Source: Hydrogenimonas urashimensis (GTDB taxonomy: Bacteria > Campylobacterota > Campylobacteria > Campylobacterales > Hydrogenimonadaceae). Taken from it: DNA of 64,000 bases. Numbering within the stretch: position 1 is the stretch's first letter; each line of letters begins with the position of its first letter. The DNA is taken from the NCBI RefSeq assembly GCF_016593255.1, contig NZ_AP023212.1:1042001-1106000 (forward strand), written 5' to 3'. Positions 26,430 to 35,745 of the stretch are shown piece by piece. The notes under the pieces were generated by a model. That model searched no databases, was not told the DNA's origin, and saw only the letters and a list, made by a program, of their open reading frames with translations. The translations under genes were made by a program, and so were the position numbers.

Positions 26430-27416
26430 ATGCGAATCGTCAGCGGTATGCGCCCGACGGGCAAACTTCATCTCGGACACTATCTGGGTGTACTGAAAAA
26501 CTGGGTCACTCTCCAGCAGGAGAACGACTGCCACTTCTTCGTGGCCGACTGGCACGCCCTCTCCACCAGTTACGAAGACAGGCTCAACCTGAAACTTCTC
26601 GGAAAGGAGCTGGTCAAAGACTGGATCGCCGCGGGGATCGATCCCGACAAATCGACGCTTTTCGTTCAGAGTGCGATCAAAGAGCACGCCGAGCTCTATG
26701 TGCTTTTGAACATGATCACGCCGCTGGGATGGCTGGAACGCAACCCGACCTACAAGGACCAGCTGGCACAGATGCGGCACAAGGAGATCCATACGGCGGG
26801 CTTTCTGACCTATCCTGTTCTTCAGGCGGCCGACATCATCCTCTACCAGGCCGACCTGGTCCCCATCGGCGAGGACCAGAAGCCTCACCTCGAGATCACC
26901 CGCGAAATCGTACGCCGTTTTCACCATCTTTTCGACTGTGAAGTGTTCACGGAACCCAAAGAGATGCTCACGGAGACCTCGCGCCTGCCGGGCCTTGATG
27001 GGCGGAAAATGAGCAAAAGCTACAACAACGCCATCTTCCTCTCCGACACACCCGAAGAGGTGTGGCAGAAACTGCGCGTGGCCAAAACCGATCCCCAGCG
27101 TGTACGCCGCAACGACCCGGGCGATCCCGACGTCTGTCTCGTGTTCGACTACCACAAGGCATTGACAGACGACGTAACCGTTCAGAAGATCGACGCCGAC
27201 TGCCGTGCCGGAACCATCGGCTGCATCGACTGCAAGAAAATCTGCGCCCAAAGCATCGACCGTCTCCTCGAACCGATGCGTGAACGCCGCGCCACTCTGG
27301 ATGACGGGACGATCGACGCGATTGTCGAAGAGGGGAACGCCAGGGCCAAAAACGAGGCGGCCGCCACGATGGCGAAGGCGAACAAGGCGGTTTTTGAAAT
27401 CTCATGCGACATTTAG
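26430..27416 (+). CDS. trpS: Tryptophanyl-tRNA synthetase
   Basis: A 328-residue class I synthetase that charges tRNA-Trp. The HIGH motif appears as KLHLGHYLG near residue 11, with SGMRPTGKLHLGH at the start, and the KMSKS loop is GRKMSKSYNN (about 191). The tryptophan-binding region shows YPVLQAADIILYQADLVPIGEDQ (in pieces) and the length matches the family. It starts the plus-strand series trpS, DUF190, crcB and later serS, an order that partly matches C. jejuni trpS-serS as I recall. Confidence 0.96.
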   Translation: MRIVSGMRPTGKLHLGHYLGVLKNWVTLQQENDCHFFVADWHALSTSYEDRLNLKLLGKELVKDWIAAGIDPDKSTLFVQSAIKEHAELYVLLNMITPLGWLERNPTYKDQLAQMRHKEIHTAGFLTYPVLQAADIILYQADLVPIGEDQKPHLEITREIVRRFHHLFDCEVFTEPKEMLTETSRLPGLDGRKMSKSYNNAIFLSDTPEEVWQKLRVAKTDPQRVRRNDPGDPDVCLVFDYHKALTDDVTVQKIDADCRAGTIGCIDCKKICAQSIDRLLEPMRERRATLDDGTIDAIVEEGNARAKNEAAATMAKANKAVFEISCDI

Positions 27417-27550
27417 CGGGCAATGGATAGCGAAACCTCCGCTTCGCGGACATGTCGGAGAGAAACGGTCCACGACCTTCCTGCTTGGGAAGCATAGCGG
27501 ATACCCTGTCGCTTTCTTTAGCAGCACGCCATCTTGAAAGGATCTGAATT
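27417..27550 (+). other. Gap with several small hairpins before DUF190-crcB
   Basis: A 134-base gap containing short possible stems (TCCGC-TTC-GCGGA near 27438-27450; CTTCC/GGAAG near 27476-27491). No T-run follows them. Because crcB is downstream, a fluoride riboswitch was looked for, but its conserved GGNGAUGG and CUGAUG blocks were not found. AAAGGA precedes the DUF190 ATG. Confidence 0.35.
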
Positions 27551-27901
27551 ATGAAACGTTTTATCGGCAAACGCAAACTGATTCGAATTTTCATCAGCAA
27601 CGAAGAGAAATGCCACGGCAAACCGCTTTGGGAACATCTGCTCCTGAAAGCGAAAGAGATGGATATTTCGGGCGCCACCGTTATCAAAGGGGTCGCAGGG
27701 TTCGGCGCCCATTCCGAGATCATGGCGTTCAATGTCTGGTCACTGAGCCAGAAACTTCCGCTTATCATCGAGATCATCGATACGGAGGAGAAGATCACGA
27801 AATTCATGCGAGCCGCCGATGACTGGATCGAAGAGGCTTTCGTCACGATGACCGATGTGGAAGTGGTCGCCTACAAACACCCCAAACACAGGCACCAATG
27901 A
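27551..27901 (+). CDS. DUF190 protein
   Basis: A 116-residue DUF190 protein. Typical features are LIRIFISNEEKCHGKPLWEHLLL near the start (in parts), a central GATVIKGVAGFGAHSEI and KLPLIIEIIDTEEKI, giving a ferredoxin-like fold related to PII/CutA proteins. DUF190 genes are commonly paired with crcB fluoride-channel genes, as here, where they overlap by four bases. A regulatory or sensing role with the channel is an inference from that pairing. Confidence 0.88.
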   Translation: MKRFIGKRKLIRIFISNEEKCHGKPLWEHLLLKAKEMDISGATVIKGVAGFGAHSEIMAFNVWSLSQKLPLIIEIIDTEEKITKFMRAADDWIEEAFVTMTDVEVVAYKHPKHRHQ

Positions 27902-28281
27902 TGCAGTTTTCCATCATTCTGGCTGTCGGAACGGGAGGGTTTGTCGGTGCGATACTCCGTTTTCTCATCAGTACATGGGTTCAGAAACTCTCCCCTCTCC
28001 TTTTCCCCATGGGGACGTTGAGCGTCAATGTGTTGGGCAGTTTCGTTATCGGGTTTTTGGCCCTTTATTTCGAAAATATCGTCGCTCCCCACCAAAAGGC
28101 GCTGCTTGTGACCGGCATGCTGGGGGCGCTCACCACCTTTTCGACCTTTTCGCTCGAGACCGTGTCGATGCTGCAAGACGGCCTGTGGGGACGGGCGGCG
28201 GCCAACGTCACCCTGAACGCTCTTTTATGCATCACGGCTACGATCGTCGGCATGATCGTTTTTAAGAAAATCTACGGATAA
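27898..28281 (+). CDS. crcB: Fluoride ion channel CrcB/Fluc
   Basis: A 127-residue four-helix membrane protein. Family hallmarks are GTGGFVGAILRFLIS in helix one, GTLSVNVLGSFVIGFL in helix two with the key Asn, and the TM3 break GALTTFSTFSLET containing the phenylalanine-box residues. Fluc channels work as antiparallel dimers that leak fluoride out of the cell and prevent poisoning of enolase and pyrophosphatase. The start is ATG 27898, overlapping the DUF190 stop (ATGA). Only one crcB is present in the pair, implying a homodimer. Confidence 0.94.
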   Translation: MMQFSIILAVGTGGFVGAILRFLISTWVQKLSPLLFPMGTLSVNVLGSFVIGFLALYFENIVAPHQKALLVTGMLGALTTFSTFSLETVSMLQDGLWGRAAANVTLNALLCITATIVGMIVFKKIYG

Positions 28282-28310
28282 TTCTGACATATATCCAAAA
28301 AAGGAGCATC

Positions 28311-28532
28311 ATGTACACCATCGACATCGAAAAACGCTGCAGCTGTGTCAAAAAGGACGAGAATCTGGTTCTGCCACAAAGTTTCGAAAACAGAAGCGAA
28401 GCGGAACTGACCGCCCTGAAGCTGATCAACCACATGAATGCCAACTACTGCAAAAAACACCGCTTCTACGTCACCGAAGAGAAAGAGAAGCTGACGATCC
28501 GCGTCGAACTCTCCTGTCCGAAGGAGATTTGA
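28311..28532 (+). CDS. Small conserved-type hypothetical protein
   Basis: A 73-residue protein with AAGGAG before its ATG. It has cysteines in CSCVKKDEN near the start, one in NANYCKKH and one near the end (ELSCPKE). The overall pattern (beta strand, cysteine knuckle, helix, beta strand) might bind metal, but no family is recognised. It follows crcB by 29 bases in the same direction and may belong to that transcript. Confidence 0.65.
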   Translation: MYTIDIEKRCSCVKKDENLVLPQSFENRSEAELTALKLINHMNANYCKKHRFYVTEEKEKLTIRVELSCPKEI

Positions 28533-28619
28533 GAGAGTCCAGGAACCTTTTTAGCGCATTGTCAATATCTTTGATGTAGAATGGATCCTGACATTTACGA
28601 AAAAGAAAAGGATACTGCC

Positions 28620-29441
28620 ATGCGCATTCTCTCGGACGATGCATTCGTCACATCGCCGATCAATTCGGCCATGAACTATACATGGGCGGCACTCAGCGCA
28701 AGCTGGAAAAACACCCTGATCGTCGCGGTCACGCTTATACTCCTCTCGATTTTGCAGATGGTCCCGCTGATCGGTTTCATCGCCTCCTTCGTTCAGGCGA
28801 TCGTTCTTTACGCCCTTGGCTACTGGGTCGTCGACAGGTTGAAAGAGAGTGCCGGATACGAAGCGTTCAAAACACAAATCGCCGGGGAAAATTTCAAGGC
28901 GATGATGGGAGAGTTTTTCGCGCCCGCGAGCGGATTTTATGTAGGGTTCTTCATCTTTTCTTTGATCATGATGGCGCTCACAGCATTTTTATTCTGGATA
29001 ACGGGCGGGTTTGATATGATTGCCGCAATGCAGTCGCAAACGCCCGCCGCCCAAGCCTCGCCGGAGCAGGTTTATGCCTTTTACGCCCAGATTCTTGGCA
29101 CCAGCTCTCCCGCTTTGCTCTTCGTTTTGATCACATCGCTCTTTTTCAGTTATCTCTGGCCCCTTGTCTACGGGTACGCGCTTTTGCAAAGAACCTTTAC
29201 CGACGCCTTCAACGCCGTTTTCATGTTCTTTTCGACACGGTTCTGGAAAGCGGCTTTCAGGGGCGCCTATTTCAAAATCGTCTCACTCTGGATGCTGATT
29301 CTTCTGGGTACCGGTATTTTGATGGGCCTTTGCATCGGCATCGTCATCCTGCTGCCTCTGGGGATAGTGATACTTCTGTGGATGCTCTATTTTACGGCAA
29401 TCGTCTCGGCGGAGACCTATAATCTCAGCGACGATATCTGA
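28620..29441 (+). CDS. Polytopic membrane protein of unknown function
   Basis: A 273-residue integral membrane protein with about six hydrophobic segments, some in pairs (TLIVAVTLILLSILQMVPLI; SGFYVGFFIFSLIMMALTAF; LLFVLITSLFFSYLWPLVYG; MLILLGTGILMGLCIGIVIL in part). ATG 28620 is preferred because AAGGAT precedes it; ATG 28581 has no ribosome site. The layout recalls DUF4013/BPSS1780-type bacterial membrane proteins, but I cannot name the family. It stands between crcB and serS in the same direction. Confidence 0.7.
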   Translation: MRILSDDAFVTSPINSAMNYTWAALSASWKNTLIVAVTLILLSILQMVPLIGFIASFVQAIVLYALGYWVVDRLKESAGYEAFKTQIAGENFKAMMGEFFAPASGFYVGFFIFSLIMMALTAFLFWITGGFDMIAAMQSQTPAAQASPEQVYAFYAQILGTSSPALLFVLITSLFFSYLWPLVYGYALLQRTFTDAFNAVFMFFSTRFWKAAFRGAYFKIVSLWMLILLGTGILMGLCIGIVILLPLGIVILLWMLYFTAIVSAETYNLSDDI

Positions 29442-29494
29442 TTTTCAATCGCTTTTTTGTAAAATCTGCCATTATCTGAAGATGAAGGATACCG

Positions 29495-30739
29495 ATGGTC
29501 GACCTGCGACAGCTTGAAAAAGAGTTCGATACGGTTTCGGCAGCCCTGCAGCGCCGGGGAGTCGACGAAAACCTGCTCGAAAGAATCAAAACGCTTTTCG
29601 AAGAGAAAAAAACGGTGCAAAAACGGCTCGAGGCGGCCCAGGCCGAACAGAATGCCAAAAGCAGACTTTTCGGCCAGTACAAACGCGAAGGCAGGGACGT
29701 CTCGCAGCTTCAGAGAGAGGTGGCGGAGAACAAAGCGCGCATCGCGGCGCTGGGCGAAGAGCTGCGCGCGCTCGAGGAGAAGCTCACCGAGCTGGCGACG
29801 ACGATTCCCAATATCCCGGATCCCGACGTACCGGACGGGGCGGATGAAGAGGACAATGTCGAAATCGGAAAAGTTCTAAAGCCCGCACCGTTTGCCTTCA
29901 AGCCCAAAGAGCACTGGGAGCTGGCGGAAGAGAACGGCTGGATCGACTTCGAACGGGGCGTCAAAATCGCCAAAAGCCGTTTCAGCGCGCTGCGTTTCGA
30001 AGGGGCCCGCCTCGAACGGGCGCTGATCAATTACATGCTCGATTTCAACCGGGACCGGGGGTTCGAAGAGGTTTACGTCCCCTTCATGGCCAACTCCGAA
30101 TCGCTTTTTGGGACGGGTCAGCTTCCGAAATTCGCCGACGACCTCTTCAAGATCGAGGGGGAGGATCTCTACATGATCCCAACAGCCGAAGTTCCCGTCA
30201 CCAATCTCTTCAGAGACGAGATACTCAAAAAAAAGGATCTGCCTCTGCGCCTTACCGCCTACACTCCCTGCTTCCGAAAAGAGGCGGGATCGGCAGGGAA
30301 GGATACGCGCGGAATGATCCGCCAGCATCAGTTCGACAAGGTTGAGCTGGTCTGCATCACAACGCCCGAAGAGAGCGACAAAGTCTTCGAGGAGATGGTC
30401 GCCTGCGCCTCCGATCTTCTCGCTTCGCTGGGGCTGCCCCACCGACTGATGCTTCTGTGTGCCGGAGACATGGGTTTTTCCGCCGCCAAAACCATCGACC
30501 TTGAAGTGTGGTTGCCCGGCCAGGGAAAATACCGTGAAATCAGCTCCGTTTCGAACACCCGCGATTTTCAGGCCAGGCGTGCGAAAATCCGTTTCAAGGA
30601 CGAGAAAAAGAACCGTCTTGTCCACACGCTCAACGGCTCCAGCCTGGCGGTGGGGCGCACACTGATCGCCATCATGGAAAACTACCAGCAGGCGGACGGT
30701 TCCATCCTCGTTCCCGATGTATTGAGGCCCTATCTGTAA
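29495..30739 (+). CDS. serS: Seryl-tRNA synthetase
   Basis: A 414-residue class II synthetase that charges tRNA-Ser and tRNA-Sec. The N-terminal coiled-coil arm (about 30-100, [18 protein letters not shown] then long helices) contacts the tRNA variable arm. Catalytic motifs are present: motif 2 around [17 protein letters not shown], and motif 3 near [29 protein letters not shown] is the serine-binding TAE loop. AAGGAT precedes ATG 29495. The linkage to pflB downstream matches C. jejuni as I recall. Confidence 0.97.
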   Translation: MVDLRQLEKEFDTVSAALQRRGVDENLLERIKTLFEEKKTVQKRLEAAQAEQNAKSRLFGQYKREGRDVSQLQREVAENKARIAALGEELRALEEKLTELATTIPNIPDPDVPDGADEEDNVEIGKVLKPAPFAFKPKEHWELAEENGWIDFERGVKIAKSRFSALRFEGARLERALINYMLDFNRDRGFEEVYVPFMANSESLFGTGQLPKFADDLFKIEGEDLYMIPTAEVPVTNLFRDEILKKKDLPLRLTAYTPCFRKEAGSAGKDTRGMIRQHQFDKVELVCITTPEESDKVFEEMVACASDLLASLGLPHRLMLLCAGDMGFSAAKTIDLEVWLPGQGKYREISSVSNTRDFQARRAKIRFKDEKKNRLVHTLNGSSLAVGRTLIAIMENYQQADGSILVPDVLRPYL

Positions 30740-30740
30740 A

Positions 30741-30775
30741 TGGAATTTGAGGTTTCGGATTTGGAGATTTGGTGT
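30741..30775. repeat. Period-7 tandem repeat between serS and pflB
   Basis: Five degenerate heptamers follow the serS stop: TGGAATT, TGAGGTT, TCGGATT, TGGAGAT and TTGGTGT. A second heptad-like patch (CCCCAAT, CACCCTT, CACCTTG) lies just before pflB at about 30807-30827. Confidence 0.6.
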
Positions 30776-30842
30776 GTAGCGCAAAAGGAAAACACCCTTC
30801 TGCCCTCCCCAATCACCCTTCACCTTGAAGACGAGGGATATC

Positions 30843-33212
30843 ATGGCGGCTGAAGAAGAGGTCATCATCCTGGAAGAAGGCGAGGAGGGAGGCGGCACTG
30901 CCGAATCTTTCAACGAGCAGGAAAGTCCGACATCCGAAACCCCCGGGCGAAAAAAGAGAAAACTCCTCTTTCTGCTGGGAGGTATCGGCGTGCTTCTGCT
31001 CCTCATGGTAGCCGCCCTCGTACTCCTTCTTGCCAAAAAAGAGAAACCGCCGATCGAGAAAGTCGATACCGCCGGTATCGCCAAAAAGATCAAATCCTCC
31101 GAAAAGGTCCGACCCCTCGCCACCCCCTCCCAGATCGAAAGAATGATCAAAAAAGCCAACCTGCTCTACGAGAGGGGAAACAAGAAGGAGGCTCTGTCGC
31201 TTTTCGAACAGATCGCTACCTACAGCGCATCGATCTCTTATTACAATCTCGGTGTGGCACAGATGAAGCAGGAGCGCTACGACGAGGCGATCGAATCGTT
31301 CAAACGGGCCATAAAAAACGGCGAAAACCGCTGCATCAGCGCCATCAATGCGGCCGCATGCGCCCTGCATCTGGGAGATCGGAAACGATTCGAGTACTAT
31401 CTGCAGATCGCGGAAGGAAATCTGGCGGACAGCTACAACTCCTCCTTGTACAGCTATCTCTACGCCCTGATCAACTACTACAAGGGAAACTATTTCGAAC
31501 TTCTGAGCGCGGCGACCCATCCTGTTTCGAAGAGTTACGACAAGGAGCTCAACCAGATCGGGGCCATCGGTTTTACCGTTTTCAACCGACCTCTCAAAGC
31601 GATCGACATGCTGGAGCGGAGCGCTACTCCGCGCGATTTTCTGGTCCTGGGACAGCTCTACGCGCAGATTGGCGACTACCCCGTTGCCGTTCAGTATCTC
31701 CAGCGTGCGCTCCATGAATCGGACTATCCCCTCGAGAGCCGCAAGTCGCTGGCCCTCGTGGAGCTGAAAAACATGATGCCGCAGCGCGCTTCGGAGATTC
31801 TTCAAAAGATGAAGAGCGATTTCAAGGGGCGGGGAGAGAAGCTCTATCCCATCCGAACGAAACTGCGACCGTCGGTCTACGATATCCAGGCGGCGCAGCG
31901 GCGCTACGCCATCACGGAGATGATCAATCCTCCCAACGCCTACAGGCTCCTTTTCGAATTCGCCCCGTTCAAAGTCTTCAATGCCACACAGACAATCAAC
32001 TACATCAAAAAGGGCAACGCTTCGATCTATGTTGACGAAACGCCGGAAGCGACGAAGTATCTGAAACGAAGCTCCAGCATCTCCCGCGTGAACCTGAAGA
32101 TTTCAAAAGCGATCGGAGCAGCCATCGACTACCGCCTGCGCAAAGCGAAGGCCCTGCTGCAGGATGCTCTCAAACACTATCCGAACCATTCGATCCTCCA
32201 TTACAACCTGGGCCTCACTTACGCGAAACTCGGCAACTTCTCCAAGGCACACAAGCATTTTCTAAGAAGCTACCATCTCGATGCGACCAACTATCTTTCC
32301 GCCATCTTCGCCCTGATGTGCGAGAAACTGACCGGCAAACCGATTCCCCAGATCGAGCAGTTCGTCAACGACGATCTGAGCCAAATCGAAAAACCGACGG
32401 AGACAGAGCGCTTCTACCGGACACTTTTCTACTTCTATCGGGGTGACATATCGGCCGCTACGAAATGGGTGCAGAGCGAACACAGCAACCGTCCCATCTA
32501 CCTGCTTCTGGATATCCTGGTCTCATCAAGCCAGGGGATGTGGAAAAGAGCGCAAAAGAGTGCGAAAAAGCTCAGAGACCGCCTGCGCGACGATCTCCTC
32601 TCCCATCTTCTTTATCTGCAGATCCGCTACAGGAACGAGGATATCAAACAGTTCAGCATCAAGGTCCAAAGATACCTCAAAAAACACCCACTGAACCTCG
32701 ATGCCGTCTATTACGGCAGCGCTTTCACGAGAGAGAACTATATCGCCCTGCGCTTCGTAACCGGAACACTCTATCGTTTCAACCACAGACTGGAACAGAA
32801 GCTTCTAAGAGAAGTTGAGGATCCGGTGGGAATTGTCGAAGCACTGGCACTGAGCGACATCTTTTTGAAGCAGTACGAAAAAGCCTACGTCCTCTTCAAT
32901 CAGCTGGTGGACAAGTACAACATGCAAGACAGCCGTACGCTCTTCCTGGCCGCGGTCGCCTCGGTAGGCGCGGGTCACCCCGCGAACGCGTCGGCACTGC
33001 TGGAACTTTCCAAACTCACCGATCCCAACAACCTCGAAAGCCGATACGCCCTCGGCCTTCTTTATCTGGAGCAGGGCAATACGGATGCGGCGATTATCCA
33101 GTTCTCGAAAATTCCGGACGGTGCCTGCAAACCGGACTATTTCGATTTCGAAATCAAAGATTTCGGGAAAATCGCTCCGGCCCCAGCCTCACCTTCAGCG
33201 CCAAACCGCTAA
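30843..33212 (+). CDS. pflB: TPR-repeat flagellar motor disk protein PflB-like
   Basis: A 789-residue protein with an acidic N-terminal cytoplasmic segment, one transmembrane helix (about 45-65, LLFLLGGIGVLLLLMVAALV) and a long periplasmic region full of TPR-like helix pairs (YYNLGVAQMKQERYDEAIESF; LHYNLGLTYAKLGNFSKAHKHF in part; ALGLLYLEQGNTDAAI). Domain layout, size and position after serS match C. jejuni Cj0390 (PflB), a part of the high-torque motor's periplasmic disks that helps recruit stators. The start is ATG 30843 with GAGG upstream; a TTG further up has none. The identification leans on layout and synteny as I remember them. A general periplasmic TPR protein is the alternative. Confidence 0.75.
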   Translation: MAAEEEVIILEEGEEGGGTAESFNEQESPTSETPGRKKRKLLFLLGGIGVLLLLMVAALVLLLAKKEKPPIEKVDTAGIAKKIKSSEKVRPLATPSQIERMIKKANLLYERGNKKEALSLFEQIATYSASISYYNLGVAQMKQERYDEAIESFKRAIKNGENRCISAINAAACALHLGDRKRFEYYLQIAEGNLADSYNSSLYSYLYALINYYKGNYFELLSAATHPVSKSYDKELNQIGAIGFTVFNRPLKAIDMLERSATPRDFLVLGQLYAQIGDYPVAVQYLQRALHESDYPLESRKSLALVELKNMMPQRASEILQKMKSDFKGRGEKLYPIRTKLRPSVYDIQAAQRRYAITEMINPPNAYRLLFEFAPFKVFNATQTINYIKKGNASIYVDETPEATKYLKRSSSISRVNLKISKAIGAAIDYRLRKAKALLQDALKHYPNHSILHYNLGLTYAKLGNFSKAHKHFLRSYHLDATNYLSAIFALMCEKLTGKPIPQIEQFVNDDLSQIEKPTETERFYRTLFYFYRGDISAATKWVQSEHSNRPIYLLLDILVSSSQGMWKRAQKSAKKLRDRLRDDLLSHLLYLQIRYRNEDIKQFSIKVQRYLKKHPLNLDAVYYGSAFTRENYIALRFVTGTLYRFNHRLEQKLLREVEDPVGIVEALALSDIFLKQYEKAYVLFNQLVDKYNMQDSRTLFLAAVASVGAGHPANASALLELSKLTDPNNLESRYALGLLYLEQGNTDAAIIQFSKIPDGACKPDYFDFEIKDFGKIAPAPASPSAPNR

Positions 33213-33234
33213 CCCGTTCCCAGGCTACGGCGCT

Positions 33235-34785
33235 TTATACCCCTTCGCACTCATCGATCTGGCACTCGTCCGGAAGCATGGAGAGGTAGCTGTTCAAAGC
33301 GCCGATGTAGGCTTTGGCACTGGCGAGCATCGTGTCGATGCTAAGGCCGTGGCCGATCACCGCGTTTTTCGTCTCGTCGAACCGGACATTGACCACCACT
33401 TTCGCGAGCGCGTCTTTGCCCTGGGTCACCGCTTCGACACGGTAATCCATCAGCTGTCCGGTATGTCCGCTGATTCTATCGATCGTTTTGAAGATCGCAT
33501 CCATCGTTCCGTCACCGATACCTGCATCGAGCAGCTCCTTGCCTTCGTGCCTGATTTTGACGGCGGCACTGGGTACCCCGCCCGAACAGTCGGCGATCTG
33601 CAGCCCCACCAGTTCGTATGTCTGGGGGATGTTGGTGATCTCGTTGGCGATCAGCATGCGTATATCGTCGTCGTAGATCTCTTTTTTCTTGTCAGCCAGG
33701 ATTTTGAACCGTTCGAACGCTTTGTTTAGATCCTCGGGGCCAAGCTCGAAACCGAGCTCTTCGAGACGCTCTTTGAAAGCGTGGCGGCCCGAGTGTTTTC
33801 CCAGTACGATGCGGTTCGCCTCCAGGCCGATATCTTCGGCCCGCATGATCTCGTATGTCTCCTGACACTTCAAGACACCGTCTTGGTGGATGCCGCTTTC
33901 GTGTGCGAAGGCGTTCTTGCCCACGATCGCCTTGTTGGGCTGGGGCTCGATACCGGTAATCGCCGCGACAAGGCGGCTTGTGGGATAGATCTCTTTCGTA
34001 TTGATGCCGGTTTCGACATCCGTAAAGATGTCGGAGCGGGTTTTTATCGCCATGACGATCTCTTCGAGGGCCGCGTTACCCGCGCGCTCACCGAGTCCGT
34101 TGATCGTGCACTCCACCTGCCGCGCACCGTTCATGACCGAAAAGAGCGAATTGGCCACTGCCAGCCCGAGGTCGTTGTGGCAGTGGACCGAAATGATCGC
34201 GCGCTCTCCCACATGACTGTGAAGCTCTCTGATCATCTCTCCCATCTCCTGGGGCAGGCGGTAACCCACCGTATCGGGAATGTTGAGCGTCGTCGCACCC
34301 GCTTCGATGACGGCATCGAGAATCTCTTTCAAAAATCCCATATCGCTTCGTCCGGCATCTTCGCAACTGAATTCGACATCCGCGGTGTAACCCTTGGCCA
34401 GTTTCACCGCCTCGACGGCTCTGCGCACCACCTCTTCGGGCCGCATTTTCAGCTTGTGCTCCATGTGTATCGGGCTCGTGGCGATAAAGGTATGGATCCG
34501 TTTGTTGGCCGCCGGTTCGAGGGATTCCCCGGCCTGGACAATATCTTTCTCGACAGCGCGTGCCAGGGAGCAGACGGTGCTTTTCTTCACCGCCTCGGCG
34601 ATCCGGCGGATCGCGTCGAAATCGCCGGGACTCGCCGCCGCGAATCCCGCTTCGATGATGTCCACGCCCAGCTTTTCGAGCTGCATGGCGATCTTTATCT
34701 TCTCTTCGGTGTTCATCGACGCACCGGGGCTCTGCTCCCCGTCTCGTAATGTGGTATCGAATATATAGACTTTCTCTTTTTTCAT
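33235..34785 (-). CDS. leuA: 2-isopropylmalate synthase
   Basis: A 516-residue enzyme that condenses acetyl-CoA with 2-oxoisovalerate in the first step of leucine synthesis. The catalytic TIM barrel begins [17 protein letters not shown], with the metal ligands in [14 protein letters not shown] and the [13 protein letters not shown] segment; a linker (HESGIHQDG) leads to the C-terminal LeuA regulatory domain (about 390-516), where leucine gives feedback inhibition. The full length suggests a feedback-sensitive form rather than a citramalate synthase. A 29-residue leader peptide gene lies just upstream (34835-34924), suggesting control by translation of that peptide. Confidence 0.96.
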   Translation of the reverse strand: MKKEKVYIFDTTLRDGEQSPGASMNTEEKIKIAMQLEKLGVDIIEAGFAAASPGDFDAIRRIAEAVKKSTVCSLARAVEKDIVQAGESLEPAANKRIHTFIATSPIHMEHKLKMRPEEVVRRAVEAVKLAKGYTADVEFSCEDAGRSDMGFLKEILDAVIEAGATTLNIPDTVGYRLPQEMGEMIRELHSHVGERAIISVHCHNDLGLAVANSLFSVMNGARQVECTINGLGERAGNAALEEIVMAIKTRSDIFTDVETGINTKEIYPTSRLVAAITGIEPQPNKAIVGKNAFAHESGIHQDGVLKCQETYEIMRAEDIGLEANRIVLGKHSGRHAFKERLEELGFELGPEDLNKAFERFKILADKKKEIYDDDIRMLIANEITNIPQTYELVGLQIADCSGGVPSAAVKIRHEGKELLDAGIGDGTMDAIFKTIDRISGHTGQLMDYRVEAVTQGKDALAKVVVNVRFDETKNAVIGHGLSIDTMLASAKAYIGALNSYLSMLPDECQIDECEGV

Positions 34786-34834
34786 AGGTTCAATCCTTCA
34801 TCTTCTAAAAAAAATCGGTTTGTCGTTGTGGAGA

Positions 34835-34924
34835 TTAAAAAAGGGGAGATAGGAGAGTGTTCTTTATTTCGATTTTCGGCAAATGCTTGATCGCGATAAT
34901 ACGGCCGGTTTCCGTCCCGTGCAT
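34835..34924 (-). CDS. Putative leader peptide of leuA
   Basis: A 29-codon open frame read toward leuA: MHGTETGRIIAIKHL followed by PKIEIKNTLLSPLF and TAA. It has one of the strongest ribosome sites in the window (GGAAAGGAG before ACG-ATG). Five Ile and four Leu occur in 29 residues, including LLSPL just before a CCCCTTTTTT tract that overlaps the stop. The frame ends 49 bases before leuA. Branched-chain leader peptides use stalling at such codons for attenuation; no clear pair of competing hairpins was found by eye. A true small protein is a less likely alternative. Confidence 0.5.
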   Translation of the reverse strand: MHGTETGRIIAIKHLPKIEIKNTLLSPLF

Positions 34925-34929
34925 CGTCT

Positions 34930-35010
34930 CTCCTTTCCTATTGAATTATGGAAGTATATCATATTGTCCCGCGACCTTTACTGATTTTTATTTTCTCATG
35001 ATAATTTTTT
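34930..35010 (-). promoter_or_regulatory. Probable leuA promoter region
   Basis: Read on the minus strand, the sequence after pssA contains GGGACAATATGATATACTTCC (20 bases shown in part); TATGAT and TATACT are candidate -10 elements about 30-40 bases before the leader-peptide ATG. No good -35 is seen. It is placed between pssA and the leader ORF. Confidence 0.4.
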
Positions 35011-35019
35011 TCCAATCTT

Positions 35020-35745
35020 TCAGGATCGGTTGGCACTCTTTCTGAAAAACAGCATGTAGACGGCCCGGCCGACCCCCCAGACGATGTAGAGCGTGATCAT
35101 CAATGCGAACCCTTCGATCGGAAAAAGATAGAGCAGGGAGGCAACACCGATCAGAAGAATCAGCGTCTTTGTCAGCATTGGCTTTTTCAGCTGCACGGTT
35201 TTGAAACTGGGATAGCGGATGTGGCTTACCATAAGAAACGAGAGGAGCAAAACGGCAAAAAGAAGCATCCAGTCGAAGCGGTGCAGCGATTCGTAGCGTT
35301 CGTACATCAATACCCATATCGAAACGAATACCGCCGCCGTCGGAATCGGCACCCCGATGAAAACCGTCGGGTCGCTTTTGGGACTCATCACATTGAACCG
35401 GGCCAGGCGGATCGCGCCGAAGATGATGTAAAGGGCCGTGACAAGCACACCGAACCGTCCATACGCCTGGGCAACGTTTGTGTACAGAAGAATGGCGGGG
35501 GCGGCCCCGAAGGCGACGATATCGGCCTGGGAGTCGAATTCGGCACCGAACCGGCTGGTAGTGTGGGTCATGCGGGCGATCCGCCCGTCCAGGCCGTCGA
35601 AAAGCAAAGAGAGGAAGATAAGCCAGACCGCCTTCTTGAAATCGCCGTGAATCGAGGAGACGATGGAGATGACACCCGAAAAGATCGAGGCGGCGGTAAA
35701 GAGGTTGGGGAAGATATAGACAATCTGGAAATGGCGCTCTGCCAT
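35020..35745 (-). CDS. pssA: CDP-diacylglycerol-serine O-phosphatidyltransferase
   Basis: A 241-residue membrane enzyme making phosphatidylserine, the precursor of phosphatidylethanolamine. The CDP-alcohol transferase signature is intact: DGLDGRIARMTHTTSRFGAEFDSQAD, written in pieces as DG..AR, then G...D...D. About eight hydrophobic helices follow the family topology. The start is ATG 35745, which overlaps the stop of the Psd-like gene; a TTG one codon upstream is not needed. It is the last gene of the block cheY-prmA-ftsH-psd-like-pssA, which matches C. jejuni gene order as I recall. Confidence 0.93.
   Translation of the reverse strand: MAERHFQIVYIFPNLFTAASIFSGVISIVSSIHGDFKKAVWLIFLSLLFDGLDGRIARMTHTTSRFGAEFDSQADIVAFGAAPAILLYTNVAQAYGRFGVLVTALYIIFGAIRLARFNVMSPKSDPTVFIGVPIPTAAVFVSIWVLMYERYESLHRFDWMLLFAVLLLSFLMVSHIRYPSFKTVQLKKPMLTKTLILLIGVASLLYLFPIEGFALMITLYIVWGVGRAVYMLFFRKSANRS

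Noticed and set aside
25499-26941. 480-residue plus-strand open frame across the channel gene and trpS
   Set aside because: Runs antisense to the RCK channel and out of frame with trpS; the translated product is low-quality shadow sequence.
27417-27550. Fluoride riboswitch before crcB
   Set aside because: The conserved GGNGAUGG and CUGAUG blocks were not found on reading the region; only unrelated small stems are present.
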